Shown one piece after another: positions 27,038 to 37,578 of a DNA stretch of 64,000 bases (position 1 is its first letter; each line of letters starts with the position of its first letter). The stretch is taken from the NCBI RefSeq assembly GCF_000687915.1, contig NZ_JHZY01000002.1:930001-994000 (forward strand), written 5' to 3'. The notes under the pieces are model-generated. The model was not told where the DNA came from. It saw only the letters and a list, made by a program, of their open reading frames with translations, and did no database searches. This stretch comes from Leeuwenhoekiella sp. MAR_2009_132 (GTDB taxonomy: Bacteria > Bacteroidota > Bacteroidia > Flavobacteriales > Flavobacteriaceae). A program made the position numbers and the translations under genes.

Positions 27038-27817
27038 TTGCGATTTTGCAACACTTATTATGCTTTAACGTTATTAATAGAAAAATTGAAAACAATCGAA
27101 AGCACATATTTATACTGTACATCAAAACTCACCTTATTCTTGAGTCTTTGTATATTAGTATTGCCACTTCTAGCTACGGCCCAAATAGATAATACATCAG
27201 GGTCATTTAAAATACCGGCTGCCGAAAATCCTTTGGGAACTCCCACACCAGTTCCTGATAATGCAGTTTCTAAACCCGATATACCTAAATCGAGTGGTGG
27301 TTTAATGCTTGACGCTAACGGTAAATTAATAGAGCGCCCGCAACTTAGAGCTCCTGAGTCTCCCACATTCTATATGCTGAAACATGAATCATATGCTGAT
27401 GCAGGACAGCGTTATACTGAAATGATGAATCAACGCGAGGCAAATCGTGATAGTGATAAATCTGACAAGCCAGCACATCAGTCTGATCAGGATTTGGGTA
27501 CGTTTAAAAATGGGGGACAACAAGTAAAAATTGTATGTAGAGATTATGCTTATGTAGATGGTGACCGTGTTGCTGTTCTTGTTAATGACGAAATTGTAGT
27601 ACCTAGTATTTGGTTAACTGAAGCCTATACGAGTTTTTATCTTCCATTAAAGAAAGGATTTAATAAAATATCATTTAAAGCGCTTAATCAAGGCTCTAGC
27701 GGTCCTAATACCGCAGCTTTTGTAGTTTACGACGATACGGGTAATGTAATAAGCTCTAATGAATGGAATTTACTCACCGGCGTAAAAGCAAATATTATTA
27801 TTGTTAAAGAAAATTAG
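27038..27817 (+). CDS. Secreted protein of unknown function
   Basis: Not recognised. The strongest visible feature is an internal signal peptide (LTLFLSLCILVLPLLATAQ, about residues 31-49). The ATG at 27038 would leave a 30-residue pre-signal stretch, so the TTG at 27086 (17th codon) may be the true start. The mature protein has a Pro/Lys-rich linker, and then a likely beta-sandwich domain (KIVCRDYAYVDGDRVAVLVN to the end). The C-terminal domain is compact and begins near residue 165. No partner gene is apparent. Confidence 0.65.
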   Translation: MRFCNTYYALTLLIEKLKTIESTYLYCTSKLTLFLSLCILVLPLLATAQIDNTSGSFKIPAAENPLGTPTPVPDNAVSKPDIPKSSGGLMLDANGKLIERPQLRAPESPTFYMLKHESYADAGQRYTEMMNQREANRDSDKSDKPAHQSDQDLGTFKNGGQQVKIVCRDYAYVDGDRVAVLVNDEIVVPSIWLTEAYTSFYLPLKKGFNKISFKALNQGSSGPNTAAFVVYDDTGNVISSNEWNLLTGVKANIIIVKEN

Positions 27818-27821
27818 GTAT

Positions 27822-27854
27822 AAAAAAAATCCATCACAAATGATGGATTTTTTT
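27822..27854. terminator. Bidirectional terminator
   Basis: Arms ATCCATCA and TGATGGAT around CAAA, flanked by A and T runs, between the convergent genes ending at 27817 and 27875. Confidence 0.85.
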
Positions 27855-27874
27855 ATGTGGACTATTTAATACAT

Positions 27875-28153
27875 TTATAATTCCCCCTTTTGTTCTTCCA
27901 GATTGTTGTTACGAGAACCTCCCTGGCTGTATAGTTTATTTTCTTCATCTTTAAGCCCTGTAGTTTGCTTATTTGTTTGCTCTCCCGTCGGGATGTCTAA
28001 ATCCTTTCCTGTAAAGTCAACTGCTCTTTCGCGATCGCGCAATTGCTCATCTGCACCACCATCTTTATGAAGATTTTTTTGATTGAGAATATCTAAGTCC
28101 TCTTTTGTTAAATCAGAGTTATACGTGTTTTCTTGTGTTTTATCAGTTTTCAT
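27875..28153 (-). CDS. Small hydrophilic, probably disordered protein
   Basis: A 92-residue protein with almost no hydrophobic core, rich in D, E, K, N, Q and G (for example DEQLRDRERAVDFTGKDLDI). No signal peptide or membrane segment. Composition suggests an intrinsically disordered, heat-stable protein, as seen in some desiccation or stress proteins; this is only inference from composition. It shares an upstream region with the divergent tamB gene and ends at a terminator, which argues it is a real gene. Confidence 0.65.
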   Translation of the reverse strand: MKTDKTQENTYNSDLTKEDLDILNQKNLHKDGGADEQLRDRERAVDFTGKDLDIPTGEQTNKQTTGLKDEENKLYSQGGSRNNNLEEQKGEL

Positions 28154-28329
28154 AATTTTAATTTTCTACAATTTATTTAATTCGGCTCTCGGCCTTAATC
28201 TATTTAACTGCTTTTATAGAAAATTATAACAAGGTTTTAATAATTAGCATATTAACTACAACTGTCAATTATAGTACTTTTAACAACTTCAAAACGTGAA
28301 CTAATTGTTACAGTTTTGAGCTATTGACT

Positions 28330-31300
28330 ATGAAGAAAACTCCTAAACAAAAGTTCCTTAAAGTATTAAAGATTTTAGGTAAAATAGTAGGTGTTATTTT
28401 TATTCTACTATTGCTTTTAATTCTATTTGTTCGCAGTCCGTGGGGACAGGGTATTATTGTTGACAAAGCCATAAATTATATTGAAGGTAAAACCCAGACC
28501 GAGGTTCAAATAAGCAAACTGTTTATAACCTTTGACGGCGACATTGCACTAGACGGTCTTTACCTTGAAGATAAAAAAGGAGATACCCTTGTTTATAGTA
28601 AGCATCTTGAGGCTGCAGTACCACTGTGGTCAATAATTACTGGTGGCGCTATAAGTATAGATGATGTTGATTGGGAAGGTGTAAAGGCAAATGTTATTAG
28701 AAAGGATTCTATCACTGGTTTTAATTACCAATTTTTGATTGATGCTTTTGCAGCTTCAGATACCACAGTTGTGACAACTACTCCACAAGATACCACTGCA
28801 CTTCAGCTAAATCTTGGTGATTTTAGTTTTAAAGATTTTGACCTGCACTTTAAAGATGATGTTGCCGGTATGGATGCTAAGCTCAATTTGTCTGAATTAG
28901 AGCTCAATATGAAAAAAACAGACCTTGAAGCGATGCGCTTTGAAGTAGGTAATGTTTATCTGGCAAATACAAAAGTTTATTATAAGCAAACGAAACCTTT
29001 ACAACCATCTACTGATACTGCGGCAGTACCTATGCCTTTCTTAAAGGTTAAAAACCTTAAAATGAAACAGGTTACGGTTGATTATCAATCTATACCAGAC
29101 GGGATTAGTGCATTTGCACTTATAGGTGATTTTGAAACTGAAATACCTTTAGTTGATTTAAAGACAAGTAAAGCAATAGTAGATCGTGTACTTCTTAATA
29201 ATTCGGAAATTAAAGTAGCGATGCAAACGGTTGTAAAAGAAGGTATCTTAGAAACTAATGAGCCTTCTCCTGCATTTACCTGGCCTTCTTTTCTGGTAAA
29301 TATAGGAGCTATATCACTTAATAATAATACAGTTGCATATACTCTTGATGGCGCAAAAGCTTCAAAAGGATTGTTTAACCCCAATGCTCTTTTTGTAGAT
29401 AATCTTACTCTAAATCTTAAAGATATATTACTTGAAAATCAGCAATTTTCAGCAGAATTGGCGAATGCATCTTTTGTAGAAGCTTCCGGATTAGAGTTGA
29501 AAAAGCTGAATTTAAACCTTAAAGTAACCGATGAGTCTTTAGATGTTAACAACTTAGTTTTCAGTTTAAACGATAATTATTTAGAAGGAAATGCTAAAGT
29601 GGCTTATCCTAGTTTAGCAGCTTTTATTGAAAATCCAGGGGATGCAAAAATGAATTTAAACGTACCGCAGGTTATTGCAGATTTAGGTACTGTTTTTAAA
29701 TTTCAGCCACAATTAAAAAACAATGAATACTTAGCTAAATTAAGTCAGCGTCTATTAACGGGTAGTTTAGCTGTTGAAGGAAAACTAGACGACTTAACTA
29801 TAAGTCCCACACGATTTAATTGGGGTAGAAGTACCTATCTAAGTTTGCAAGGCACTGTTTATAATGCTACAAACCCCGATAACCTTTCTTACAATTTCCC
29901 AACGTATCGTATTCAAAGTACACGTACAGATTTAAGCAGATTTTTAAATGAAAAAGATTTAGGCGTACAATTTCCAGAATTGGTAAGAATGTCTGGTTCT
30001 TTGAAAGGAACGACCACACGCGCACTAACTAAAACAACATTAGAAACAACAGATGGTACCGTCGTTCTTAATGGAAATGCAGCTTTTGGCAATCGTATAA
30101 ATTTTGAAGGCGTTGTAACCGCTACCGAAATACGATTGGGCAAATTACTTCAAAATGAAATGCTGGGAGTTCTAGATTTAAATCTTATCGCTAAAGGTTC
30201 TGGTGCTACTATAAATGATCTTGATGCAGAAGTTAATGCAACAATTAAGCGTCTTGATTTTAATGAATACACATTTAAAGATTTAAAATTAGATGGTTCT
30301 TTTAATAACGGGAAAGGAAATCTGGTCTCAGCTTACAGGGATGATAATTTAAATATGAAGTTAGATGCAGATATAACTTTAGATTCTGTAGCTTCTTCAG
30401 CGAATGTAAATCTAGTTCTTATTGGAGCAGACTTACAAGCCTTAGGTCTTGTTAAACAGAACATAAAAGCAGCATTTAATCTTACAGGTTACTTTAAAGG
30501 TACTCCCGAAGATTATGAAGTTAATACAGATATAAAAAGAGGTGTAGCAGTATATGATGATCAGGCATATCAATTAGGAGATTTAAAAATAAATGCATTT
30601 GTTAAGCCAGATACTACTTCATTAGATATTCGCAATCGCATTTTGCAGTTAGATTTAGAATCTAATGCGAGTCCGCAAGACTTTATTGCCGCATTGCAAC
30701 GTCACGTGCAAACCTATTTAACAGAAGATCCACAGCTAGATACGATTGTAAAACCCGTGCTTATGAAGATACGCGGCTCTGTAGTGCAAGCGCCTATCTT
30801 AAGTGAAGTTTTTGTCCCCAATTTAAGAGAACTTGATACGGTAAACATTGCTGTTGATTTTGATGAATACAAACGTGCTCTTACTGCAGATGTTAATTTA
30901 CCCTATATAAACTATAGTGGTTATACCATAGACAGCCTGGCATTTAAGCTTATTTCTAATAAAGATAATATGGATTTTGGCTTTGGGCTTAAAGAACTCA
31001 TAGCCGGTCCTGTAAATATTAAAGATACGAGAATAGGTGGGCGAGTTACTAATAATATGATGTATTTAGATTTTCTGTCTTTAGATAAGGGTGAAAAATT
31101 AATGCACGTACTTTCTGTAATTACTCAGGAGGAGAATAGTATTAAAATTCATATAGACGACAAAGACCTTATTTTAAATAGAAATAAATGGAAGGTAAAT
31201 CCCAATAATAGTATTGTCTTTAAAGAATTCAATACCGTATTTGAAGATTTTAAATTGTCTTATCAGGATCAGATAGTAGAGGTGAGTAATGATTTACCGG

Positions 31301-33312
31301 GAATTACTAAAGAACATCTAGGTGTTAACTTTCAGAATTTTAAGCTCTCCAGTATTTTAAATCTGCTAAATCCTGATGAATCATTAGTAAAGGGAATCTT
31401 AAACGGAGATTTTGTCGTTGAAGATCCTTTCACATCACCGGGAATGCTGGCAGACCTAAACATTACAAATTTTGAAGTACTGCAAACTAATATGGGTATT
31501 CTTGATATAAGCGGAAAATCGAAAGGTAGCGGTGGTTATGATTTTGATCTAAGCTTAAAAGAAGGGGTTGCAGATCTTGATCTCACAGGAGATTATATAG
31601 ATAATCCTGAAGCAGCACAAATAGATTTAAATCTTGATATTAAACGTATTGATGTCAAAGCGCTTGAGAATTTTTCGCAAGGCGAAATAACAAATGCGAG
31701 TGGCTCTGTAAACGGAAATATTAAAGTAACAGGAAGCACATTAGCACCTGAATATGAAGGGACTTTAAATTTTAATAAGGCTAATTTTGAAATAGCCAAG
31801 CTTAATGCACCATTTTTACTAGCTAATGAAGCCGTACGCTTAGATAATAAAGGAATTTATTTTGACGGGTTTAAAATACAGGATGCAAGTTCAAATGCAA
31901 TTACCGTTTCTGGTAATGTAGGTACAGAAAGTTTTATCAATCCCACATTTGATCTTAAACTGAAAGCCAAAAACTTTAAAGCTCTTAATTCTACAAAAGA
32001 AGATTTTGATCTGGTGTATGGTACTGTAGTTTTTGATGCAGATGCGACCGTTACAGGAGATCTCGATTTACCTGACGTTGACTTGAGTCTCAACGTAAAT
32101 GCTGCTACAGATGTCACCTATGTTTTACCACCTTCAGAAGTACAAATAGAATCTAAAGATGGTGTTGTCATATTTGTAAATAAAGAGAATCCAGATGCCA
32201 TACTCACAAATTCTGAAGAGGAGTCCTATACCGTTTCGGGATTTGCGATAGATGCAGATTTAAGTATAGCTAAAGGAGCGTTGTTTAAATTAATTATAGA
32301 TGAGCAAACGGGTGATAACTTTCAGGTAACCGGTACAGGTGATTTTAAATATAATATGTATCCTAATGGAAGAATGACGTTAAGCGGCCGTTACAATGTG
32401 AACGACGGTCATTATGAGATGAGTTTATACAACCTGGTTAAACGCAGGTTTAATCTTGCTCCAGAAAGTCGTATAACCTGGTCTGGCGATCCTTTTGATG
32501 CAAATTTAAATATCAAAGCTTCCTATGAGGTAGAAACATCGGCAAGTGGTTTAATGGCGTCATCAACCAGTGGTACAGATATTAGCACGCAATCGCAGTT
32601 TAGACAGGAAGTTCCGTTCTTAGTGTATATAAATATAGATGGTGAACTTATGAAGCCAATAATAAGTTTCAATCTAGATATACCTGAAGCAAGTAGAGGA
32701 GCTGTGGGTGGGCAGGTTTATAGTCAGGTGCAACAATTAAATCAGCAAGAAAATGAGCTGAATAAACAAGTGTTTTCATTACTGGTACTCAACCGCTTTT
32801 TTCCTTCCTCAAGTAGTGATGGTAGTGGTGGTGGTACAGCTACAATTGCGAGAGATAACTTAAACGATGCGATTTCAGATCAATTAAATGTATTTTCAGA
32901 TAAGTTATTAGGTAATACAGGCTTCGATCTAAATTTTGGTTTAGACAGTTATACAGATTATCAGGGAAGCGCACCTACAGATCGTACCACGTTAGATATC
33001 GCAGCACAGAAAAAGTTGTTTGACGACCGTGTGGTTGTGAGTGTAGGTAGTGCTGTAGATTTACAAGGAAGTGGTAATTCTGAAAATGGTACCGCTCCGG
33101 TTGTAGGTAATGTAAGTATTGAGTACTTACTAACGGAAGATGGTAGATATAGAATGAGAGGATATAGACGCAGTCAATATGAGAATATTATTGATGGTCA
33201 AATTATTGTAAATGGGATTTCGCTTCTATTTACAAGAGAGTTTAACAAGTTTACAGAGCTGTGGCAATCTATGTTTCCGGCTAAAACTGAAGAAGAAGAG
33301 ATTAATGAATAA
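28330..33312 (+). CDS. tamB: Translocation and assembly module protein TamB (DUF490)
   Basis: Large inner-membrane-anchored periplasmic protein forming a long beta-groove between membranes, involved in outer-membrane protein assembly or lipid transport. One N-terminal membrane helix (ILGKIVGVIFILLLLLILFV, about residues 12-31), then over 1,500 residues of repeating beta strands and the C-terminal TamB domain (about 1250-1650), with FNLAPESRITWSGDPFDANL. The ATG at 28330 is used, since the frame can be extended only to a TTG at 28324. It overlaps tamL by 8 bp, so the two are translationally coupled. Confidence 0.92.
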   Translation: MKKTPKQKFLKVLKILGKIVGVIFILLLLLILFVRSPWGQGIIVDKAINYIEGKTQTEVQISKLFITFDGDIALDGLYLEDKKGDTLVYSKHLEAAVPLWSIITGGAISIDDVDWEGVKANVIRKDSITGFNYQFLIDAFAASDTTVVTTTPQDTTALQLNLGDFSFKDFDLHFKDDVAGMDAKLNLSELELNMKKTDLEAMRFEVGNVYLANTKVYYKQTKPLQPSTDTAAVPMPFLKVKNLKMKQVTVDYQSIPDGISAFALIGDFETEIPLVDLKTSKAIVDRVLLNNSEIKVAMQTVVKEGILETNEPSPAFTWPSFLVNIGAISLNNNTVAYTLDGAKASKGLFNPNALFVDNLTLNLKDILLENQQFSAELANASFVEASGLELKKLNLNLKVTDESLDVNNLVFSLNDNYLEGNAKVAYPSLAAFIENPGDAKMNLNVPQVIADLGTVFKFQPQLKNNEYLAKLSQRLLTGSLAVEGKLDDLTISPTRFNWGRSTYLSLQGTVYNATNPDNLSYNFPTYRIQSTRTDLSRFLNEKDLGVQFPELVRMSGSLKGTTTRALTKTTLETTDGTVVLNGNAAFGNRINFEGVVTATEIRLGKLLQNEMLGVLDLNLIAKGSGATINDLDAEVNATIKRLDFNEYTFKDLKLDGSFNNGKGNLVSAYRDDNLNMKLDADITLDSVASSANVNLVLIGADLQALGLVKQNIKAAFNLTGYFKGTPEDYEVNTDIKRGVAVYDDQAYQLGDLKINAFVKPDTTSLDIRNRILQLDLESNASPQDFIAALQRHVQTYLTEDPQLDTIVKPVLMKIRGSVVQAPILSEVFVPNLRELDTVNIAVDFDEYKRALTADVNLPYINYSGYTIDSLAFKLISNKDNMDFGFGLKELIAGPVNIKDTRIGGRVTNNMMYLDFLSLDKGEKLMHVLSVITQEENSIKIHIDDKDLILNRNKWKVNPNNSIVFKEFNTVFEDFKLSYQDQIVEVSNDLPGITKEHLGVNFQNFKLSSILNLLNPDESLVKGILNGDFVVEDPFTSPGMLADLNITNFEVLQTNMGILDISGKSKGSGGYDFDLSLKEGVADLDLTGDYIDNPEAAQIDLNLDIKRIDVKALENFSQGEITNASGSVNGNIKVTGSTLAPEYEGTLNFNKANFEIAKLNAPFLLANEAVRLDNKGIYFDGFKIQDASSNAITVSGNVGTESFINPTFDLKLKAKNFKALNSTKEDFDLVYGTVVFDADATVTGDLDLPDVDLSLNVNAATDVTYVLPPSEVQIESKDGVVIFVNKENPDAILTNSEEESYTVSGFAIDADLSIAKGALFKLIIDEQTGDNFQVTGTGDFKYNMYPNGRMTLSGRYNVNDGHYEMSLYNLVKRRFNLAPESRITWSGDPFDANLNIKASYEVETSASGLMASSTSGTDISTQSQFRQEVPFLVYINIDGELMKPIISFNLDIPEASRGAVGGQVYSQVQQLNQQENELNKQVFSLLVLNRFFPSSSSDGSGGGTATIARDNLNDAISDQLNVFSDKLLGNTGFDLNFGLDSYTDYQGSAPTDRTTLDIAAQKKLFDDRVVVSVGSAVDLQGSGNSENGTAPVVGNVSIEYLLTEDGRYRMRGYRRSQYENIIDGQIIVNGISLLFTREFNKFTELWQSMFPAKTEEEEINE

Positions 33313-35602
33313 ATCTGCAAAACATAAAAAAAATCTCAGATTTGCAATTTTGCTGGTTGCAATTAGTTTAATAAGCTATAGCTGTTCTGTAGATCGTTTT
33401 ATACCCGAAGGCGAATTTCTATATACTAAGGAAACGGTGGTACTCACTCCAGATTCTATCGTAGATGATATAGATTTGATAGAACTAGATTTGAAAGCAG
33501 CTTTGCGACCCGAACCTGTATCTTCCTTGTTAGGTGGATATCCGGGTTTGTATTTTCATTACAAAGCAACGCGCGAAAAACCGGGATTCATAAACAAATT
33601 TCTCAATAAAAAATTTGGTCAGGAACCGGTTTATGCATCAGACATTAGAGAATATGAGATGGAGCAGATTTTACTGAATCGTCTTGAAAACAAAGGGTTT
33701 TTTTACAGTACAGTAGCTTCAGAAATAATAGAGGATACCACGAGCAAAGAGGCCGAAGCAATTTACAAATTACGTCTTTCTAAACCCTATAGATTACAAA
33801 AATACCAACTCGATTCAGACAGTTTGCTGGTATATCAAAGCATAAAAAATCAGCTTGATAAATCAAGTTTACAGCCGGGAATGCGATTTGATCTAAGTGC
33901 TATGAAGGCAGAGCGGGAGCGTATAGATCTTCAACTTAAAAGCGAAGGATTTTATAATTTCAATTCAGGATTCTTAATATTTGAATCAGATACCAATCAA
34001 TATAAAAACAAGAAATTTGATCTATATCTGAGACTAAAAAAGGAAGTTCCCGAAAAATCAATTATTCCGTATAAGGTGGCTCGTGTTAATGTATATCCTA
34101 ATTATACAGTAGAGCTGGATAGTACCGGTGTTGATACCGTTAAATTTGCCAATAAAAATTTTCTACAGGAGGAAGTTTATTTCAAGCCAAAACGTCTGGA
34201 TCCCTTTATTTTACTGGAAGAAGGTAATTTATATAGCCCTGAGCAGTCTAAAGCTACAAGCCGTCGTTTAGGCTCTATAGGTGCTTATAAATTTGTAAAT
34301 ATTAGATATAACGAACTTGATACTGAAGCTTCTGGAGATAGTTTAGGACTGTTAGAAGCTAATATTTTCTTATCACCTTTAAATAAAAGAGCGGTACGTG
34401 CAGAAGTGAAAGCGGTAACAAAGTCGAACGGATTTTCGGGTCCGGGATTGGGGCTTACATTTGCTAACCGTAATCTTTTTCAGGGAGGAGAAACGCTTAA
34501 TATTTCTCTTGACGGAAGTTATGAGTTTCAAGCCGGTGGTGGCACAGGTAATACAGCAGGTTCTACCAGTGTACAACTGGGTTTAAGTGGTGAACTCATA
34601 TTTCCGCGTATGTTGTTTCCCTATAAATTTTCTAAAGATTATTTTAAGTACGACATACCTAAAACCCGTGTTAAACTGGGAGTCGCCTATTTAAACAGGT
34701 CTCAATTATTTACTTTAGGTTCTCTTGAAGCTAATTTTGGCTATGTATGGCAAGCCAATAAATACATTACACACGAGATAAATCCTATTGCCATTAATTA
34801 TGTTTCATTAGCTAATACCACCCCAGAGTTTGATGCAATATTAGAGGCAAACCCTTTTTTGCAAACAAGTTTTAATCAGCAATTTATTTCGGGTTTAACC
34901 TATTCTTTTACCTATAACGGTATGGTAGATACGGGTGCCACACATCAGTTGTTTTTAAATGCAAATTTTGAAACCGCTGGGAATAGTCTAAGTTTATTTG
35001 CAGGTGGTGAGAAACCACAAAGTATTCTGGGATTAGAATATGCGCAGTTTGCACGTATAGATGCAGATTTTAGATATCATTTTAACTTTGCAAAAAACCA
35101 CACACTGGCAACCCGCCTTTTTGCAGGGATTGGTGTCCCTTACGGAAATTCTGAAGTCGTACCCTACACAAAGCAATATTTTGCAGGAGGACCGTATAGT
35201 GTACGTGCTTTTAGAACCCGATCACTAGGGCCAGGCACTTTTGTGGCCGATGATAACACGGCTTCTAACTACTACGATCAAACCGGTAATGTACGCCTGG
35301 AGGCAAATCTAGAATATCGTTTTCCGCTTATAAATATTCTTCAGGGTGCGTTATTTGTAGATGCAGGAAATATCTGGAATACCACAGACAATTTAGCCTT
35401 AGAGGGGGATACTTTTGGTAGTGACTTTATTAATCAATTAGGTATTGGCGGTGGTTTTGGGATGCGCGTAGATATACAAAGCTTTGTAATACGGTTAGAT
35501 CTTGCCGCACCTTTTCATGACCCTAGTTTAGAAGAAGGCAAGCGCTGGACGTATGACTTTGCAAATCCTATTTTAAACTTTGCAATAGGATATCCTTTCT
35601 AA
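33305..35602 (+). CDS. tamL: Omp85-family lipoprotein, TamA-like (TamL)
   Basis: Outer-membrane Omp85 barrel partner of TamB. It starts at 33305 with a lipoprotein signal (MNKSAKHKKNLRFAILLVAI, lipobox SYSC), which distinguishes the Bacteroidota TamL type from classical TamA. POTRA-like domains occupy about residues 35-390, followed by the 16-strand barrel, with the late signature YFAGGPYSVRAFRTRSLGPG (the Omp85 L6 VRGF/Y-like motif, here VRAF). The C-terminal strand ends ILNFAIGYPF. 765 residues. The frame can extend to 33212, but that overlaps tamB by over 100 bp and lacks a signal. Confidence 0.9.
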   Translation: MNKSAKHKKNLRFAILLVAISLISYSCSVDRFIPEGEFLYTKETVVLTPDSIVDDIDLIELDLKAALRPEPVSSLLGGYPGLYFHYKATREKPGFINKFLNKKFGQEPVYASDIREYEMEQILLNRLENKGFFYSTVASEIIEDTTSKEAEAIYKLRLSKPYRLQKYQLDSDSLLVYQSIKNQLDKSSLQPGMRFDLSAMKAERERIDLQLKSEGFYNFNSGFLIFESDTNQYKNKKFDLYLRLKKEVPEKSIIPYKVARVNVYPNYTVELDSTGVDTVKFANKNFLQEEVYFKPKRLDPFILLEEGNLYSPEQSKATSRRLGSIGAYKFVNIRYNELDTEASGDSLGLLEANIFLSPLNKRAVRAEVKAVTKSNGFSGPGLGLTFANRNLFQGGETLNISLDGSYEFQAGGGTGNTAGSTSVQLGLSGELIFPRMLFPYKFSKDYFKYDIPKTRVKLGVAYLNRSQLFTLGSLEANFGYVWQANKYITHEINPIAINYVSLANTTPEFDAILEANPFLQTSFNQQFISGLTYSFTYNGMVDTGATHQLFLNANFETAGNSLSLFAGGEKPQSILGLEYAQFARIDADFRYHFNFAKNHTLATRLFAGIGVPYGNSEVVPYTKQYFAGGPYSVRAFRTRSLGPGTFVADDNTASNYYDQTGNVRLEANLEYRFPLINILQGALFVDAGNIWNTTDNLALEGDTFGSDFINQLGIGGGFGMRVDIQSFVIRLDLAAPFHDPSLEEGKRWTYDFANPILNFAIGYPF

Positions 35603-35621
35603 ATGTAACAGACTTAAAATC

Positions 35622-36350
35622 CTAAGTTTTAGGGTCTCTTCTAAAAAGTTCGATAATATTAAAAATAAGAATACAAAACACAACCCAGATAAAGCCGGCA
35701 ATGTAACCACCAGCGATATCTGACGGAAAGTGAACCCCTAAATAAATACGACTTATTCCTATACTTAAAATTAGAACTGCCAGAAGCAAAATTAAACCGG
35801 CTTTTAGAAACGTATTTATACTGAATCGAAATACGAGGTAAATAAGAAAACCATAAAAGGCCATTGCGCTCATTGCATGACCACTAGGATAGCTTAACGT
35901 TTCTACCGAAACTAAATGCTCTATCCCCGGGCGAGCACGATCTATAAATCGCTTTAGAATTACGTTAGAGACCGAAGCTAATATTAAAACAGCGATAGTT
36001 TGTAAAACATACTTCCAGCGTTTAAAGAAGAAATAAGAGATTATTGTTGCAAGTCCTACCACGGTGAGATAACCATAGAGGTCACCCACATTAGTTACAA
36101 AAACAAAATACTGAGTGAGTAGTGGTGTTCTAAAGGAGATTACATAATCTGTAATTTGTGTATCGTAAGTCGCAAGAATTTCAGTTTTAAGTGTTTCTGT
36201 AAGTTCTATAAATGTATTTATGCAGAACACCACAATTATTAAGGCCAAAATTACAGTAATAAAATAGGGTAGTTTACTGTCGTACTGCTTGAATTTACGC
36301 TGTAAAAAGTTTTTCAGGTTTTTAATAAATTCAAATAAAGATTGTCTCAT
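35622..36350 (-). CDS. PAP2 family phosphatase
   Basis: Integral membrane lipid phosphatase of the PAP2 superfamily, acting for example on phosphatidic acid, undecaprenyl pyrophosphate or phosphatidylglycerophosphate. The three signature motifs are intact: KRFIDRARPG, SYPSGHAMSAM and SRIYLGVHFPSDIAGG. Five to six membrane helices. The start at 36350 (MRQSLFEFIKNLKNF) avoids a 12-residue hydrophobic leader from the upstream ATG at 36386, but either is possible. Minus strand, convergent with tamL across about 20 bp. Exact substrate unknown. Confidence 0.87.
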   Translation of the reverse strand: MRQSLFEFIKNLKNFLQRKFKQYDSKLPYFITVILALIIVVFCINTFIELTETLKTEILATYDTQITDYVISFRTPLLTQYFVFVTNVGDLYGYLTVVGLATIISYFFFKRWKYVLQTIAVLILASVSNVILKRFIDRARPGIEHLVSVETLSYPSGHAMSAMAFYGFLIYLVFRFSINTFLKAGLILLLAVLILSIGISRIYLGVHFPSDIAGGYIAGFIWVVFCILIFNIIELFRRDPKT

Positions 36351-36460
36351 AATATGTGTAAAAACCGCCAAAAAATACTTGTGCAAGAATAAAGATTCAA
36401 AATAAAGAATTTGAAATTAGAATTTTCTTTCTTTTTCCTTAAAATGTATAATTCTGTAAA

Positions 36461-37420
36461 CTAAATCTCGCCATTAAGTTTAGCAGGTTCGGTGTTATCA
36501 ATACCACTAACGTCTACAGAAACTCTTCCATCTTTTTGAGAAATTAGATACGTAAATTTTTCACCCCATTTTATTTCATTGAATTTATAAGAAGAGCGGG
36601 AGTAAACAGATTGAGAAAAACTTTCATCAAAAGCTTTAATAACAATTATAATTTCGGCATCCCGTTTAAAAAGAGCTTCGGGTTTAATCTGGTGAAACGG
36701 ACTCTCACGGGTAATAGGATGAACCAGCGTCCAGGTGGCCGGTAAAAAAGCAACTTTAGATCGCTCAAGGTCAAGAGGAAAAAAACTGCGTAATTGAGAA
36801 TTTTCACGAAGTATAGAAAGCGACACTGAAGCTTCTAACTCTAGAAGTTGATTTCCGTGTGGATTAACTACTCTAAACATAAAGCCATTTATATCCTGAT
36901 AGGGCGCAATGACAGCAAATTTGCTATATTTTAATTTTGCGGCGGGTTTTGAAAATCTTCCGTAGACCATACCGGTTGCCAGAGCAAAACCCAGTAAACC
37001 CATCATAGACTCTGTGGCAGCTAGAATATTAGTTAAAATTCCTATAGGAGCGACCTGCCCGTAACCCAACGTGGTAATTGTTTGAGCGCTAAAGAAAAAT
37101 GCTTCAGTAAATTGTTCTAAAAAGGTGGTGCCATAAATCCCTGTAAGGTGCTCAATACCTACCAGCATATATAATGAGGCAAATAACAGATTTATACAAA
37201 AATAAGTACCCAAAATTATTAATAAAAACTGCAGCCAGGACATAGAAACCAGAACATGAAAGAAATTAATACGTTCTAATACCCCTACATTATCTTTCTT
37301 AATATTAAAAGAGCCGTTTTTATTTAAAACCCGATAATTACCGGCAGTGGCTTTTTCTCCCAGACCAAAGTCATTAAAGTTTTTCTGACTGTATTTTGAG
37401 GAAGATTCTTTGAGACTCAT
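36461..37420 (-). CDS. Inward-rectifier (Kir-type) potassium channel
   Basis: Bacterial Kir channel. Two membrane helices (about residues 55-85 and 125-155) flank the pore helix and the selectivity filter TLGYG (residues 117-121). The C-terminal half is the cytosolic Kir immunoglobulin-like domain (SKFAVIAPYQDINGFMFRVV, TWTLVHPITRESPF). 319 residues, close to KirBac. It would pass K+ inwards at negative potentials, gated by lipids or pH. It lies in a minus-strand stretch with the CPA2 antiporter, but 158 bp separate them. Confidence 0.9.
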   Translation of the reverse strand: MSLKESSSKYSQKNFNDFGLGEKATAGNYRVLNKNGSFNIKKDNVGVLERINFFHVLVSMSWLQFLLIILGTYFCINLLFASLYMLVGIEHLTGIYGTTFLEQFTEAFFFSAQTITTLGYGQVAPIGILTNILAATESMMGLLGFALATGMVYGRFSKPAAKLKYSKFAVIAPYQDINGFMFRVVNPHGNQLLELEASVSLSILRENSQLRSFFPLDLERSKVAFLPATWTLVHPITRESPFHQIKPEALFKRDAEIIIVIKAFDESFSQSVYSRSSYKFNEIKWGEKFTYLISQKDGRVSVDVSGIDNTEPAKLNGEI

Positions 37421-37578
37421 TATAGACTACGCTATTTATAAATGTTTTCTACCAACTTGAAAATATAATAAAATACGCTGTTAGTCGAACTAATATTCTA
37501 TTTCTGACATTCAATAGTTGCTTTACTCATTATAGCTTCTTTCATTTAGATTAATATCTATAATAAACACAAGTGTAT

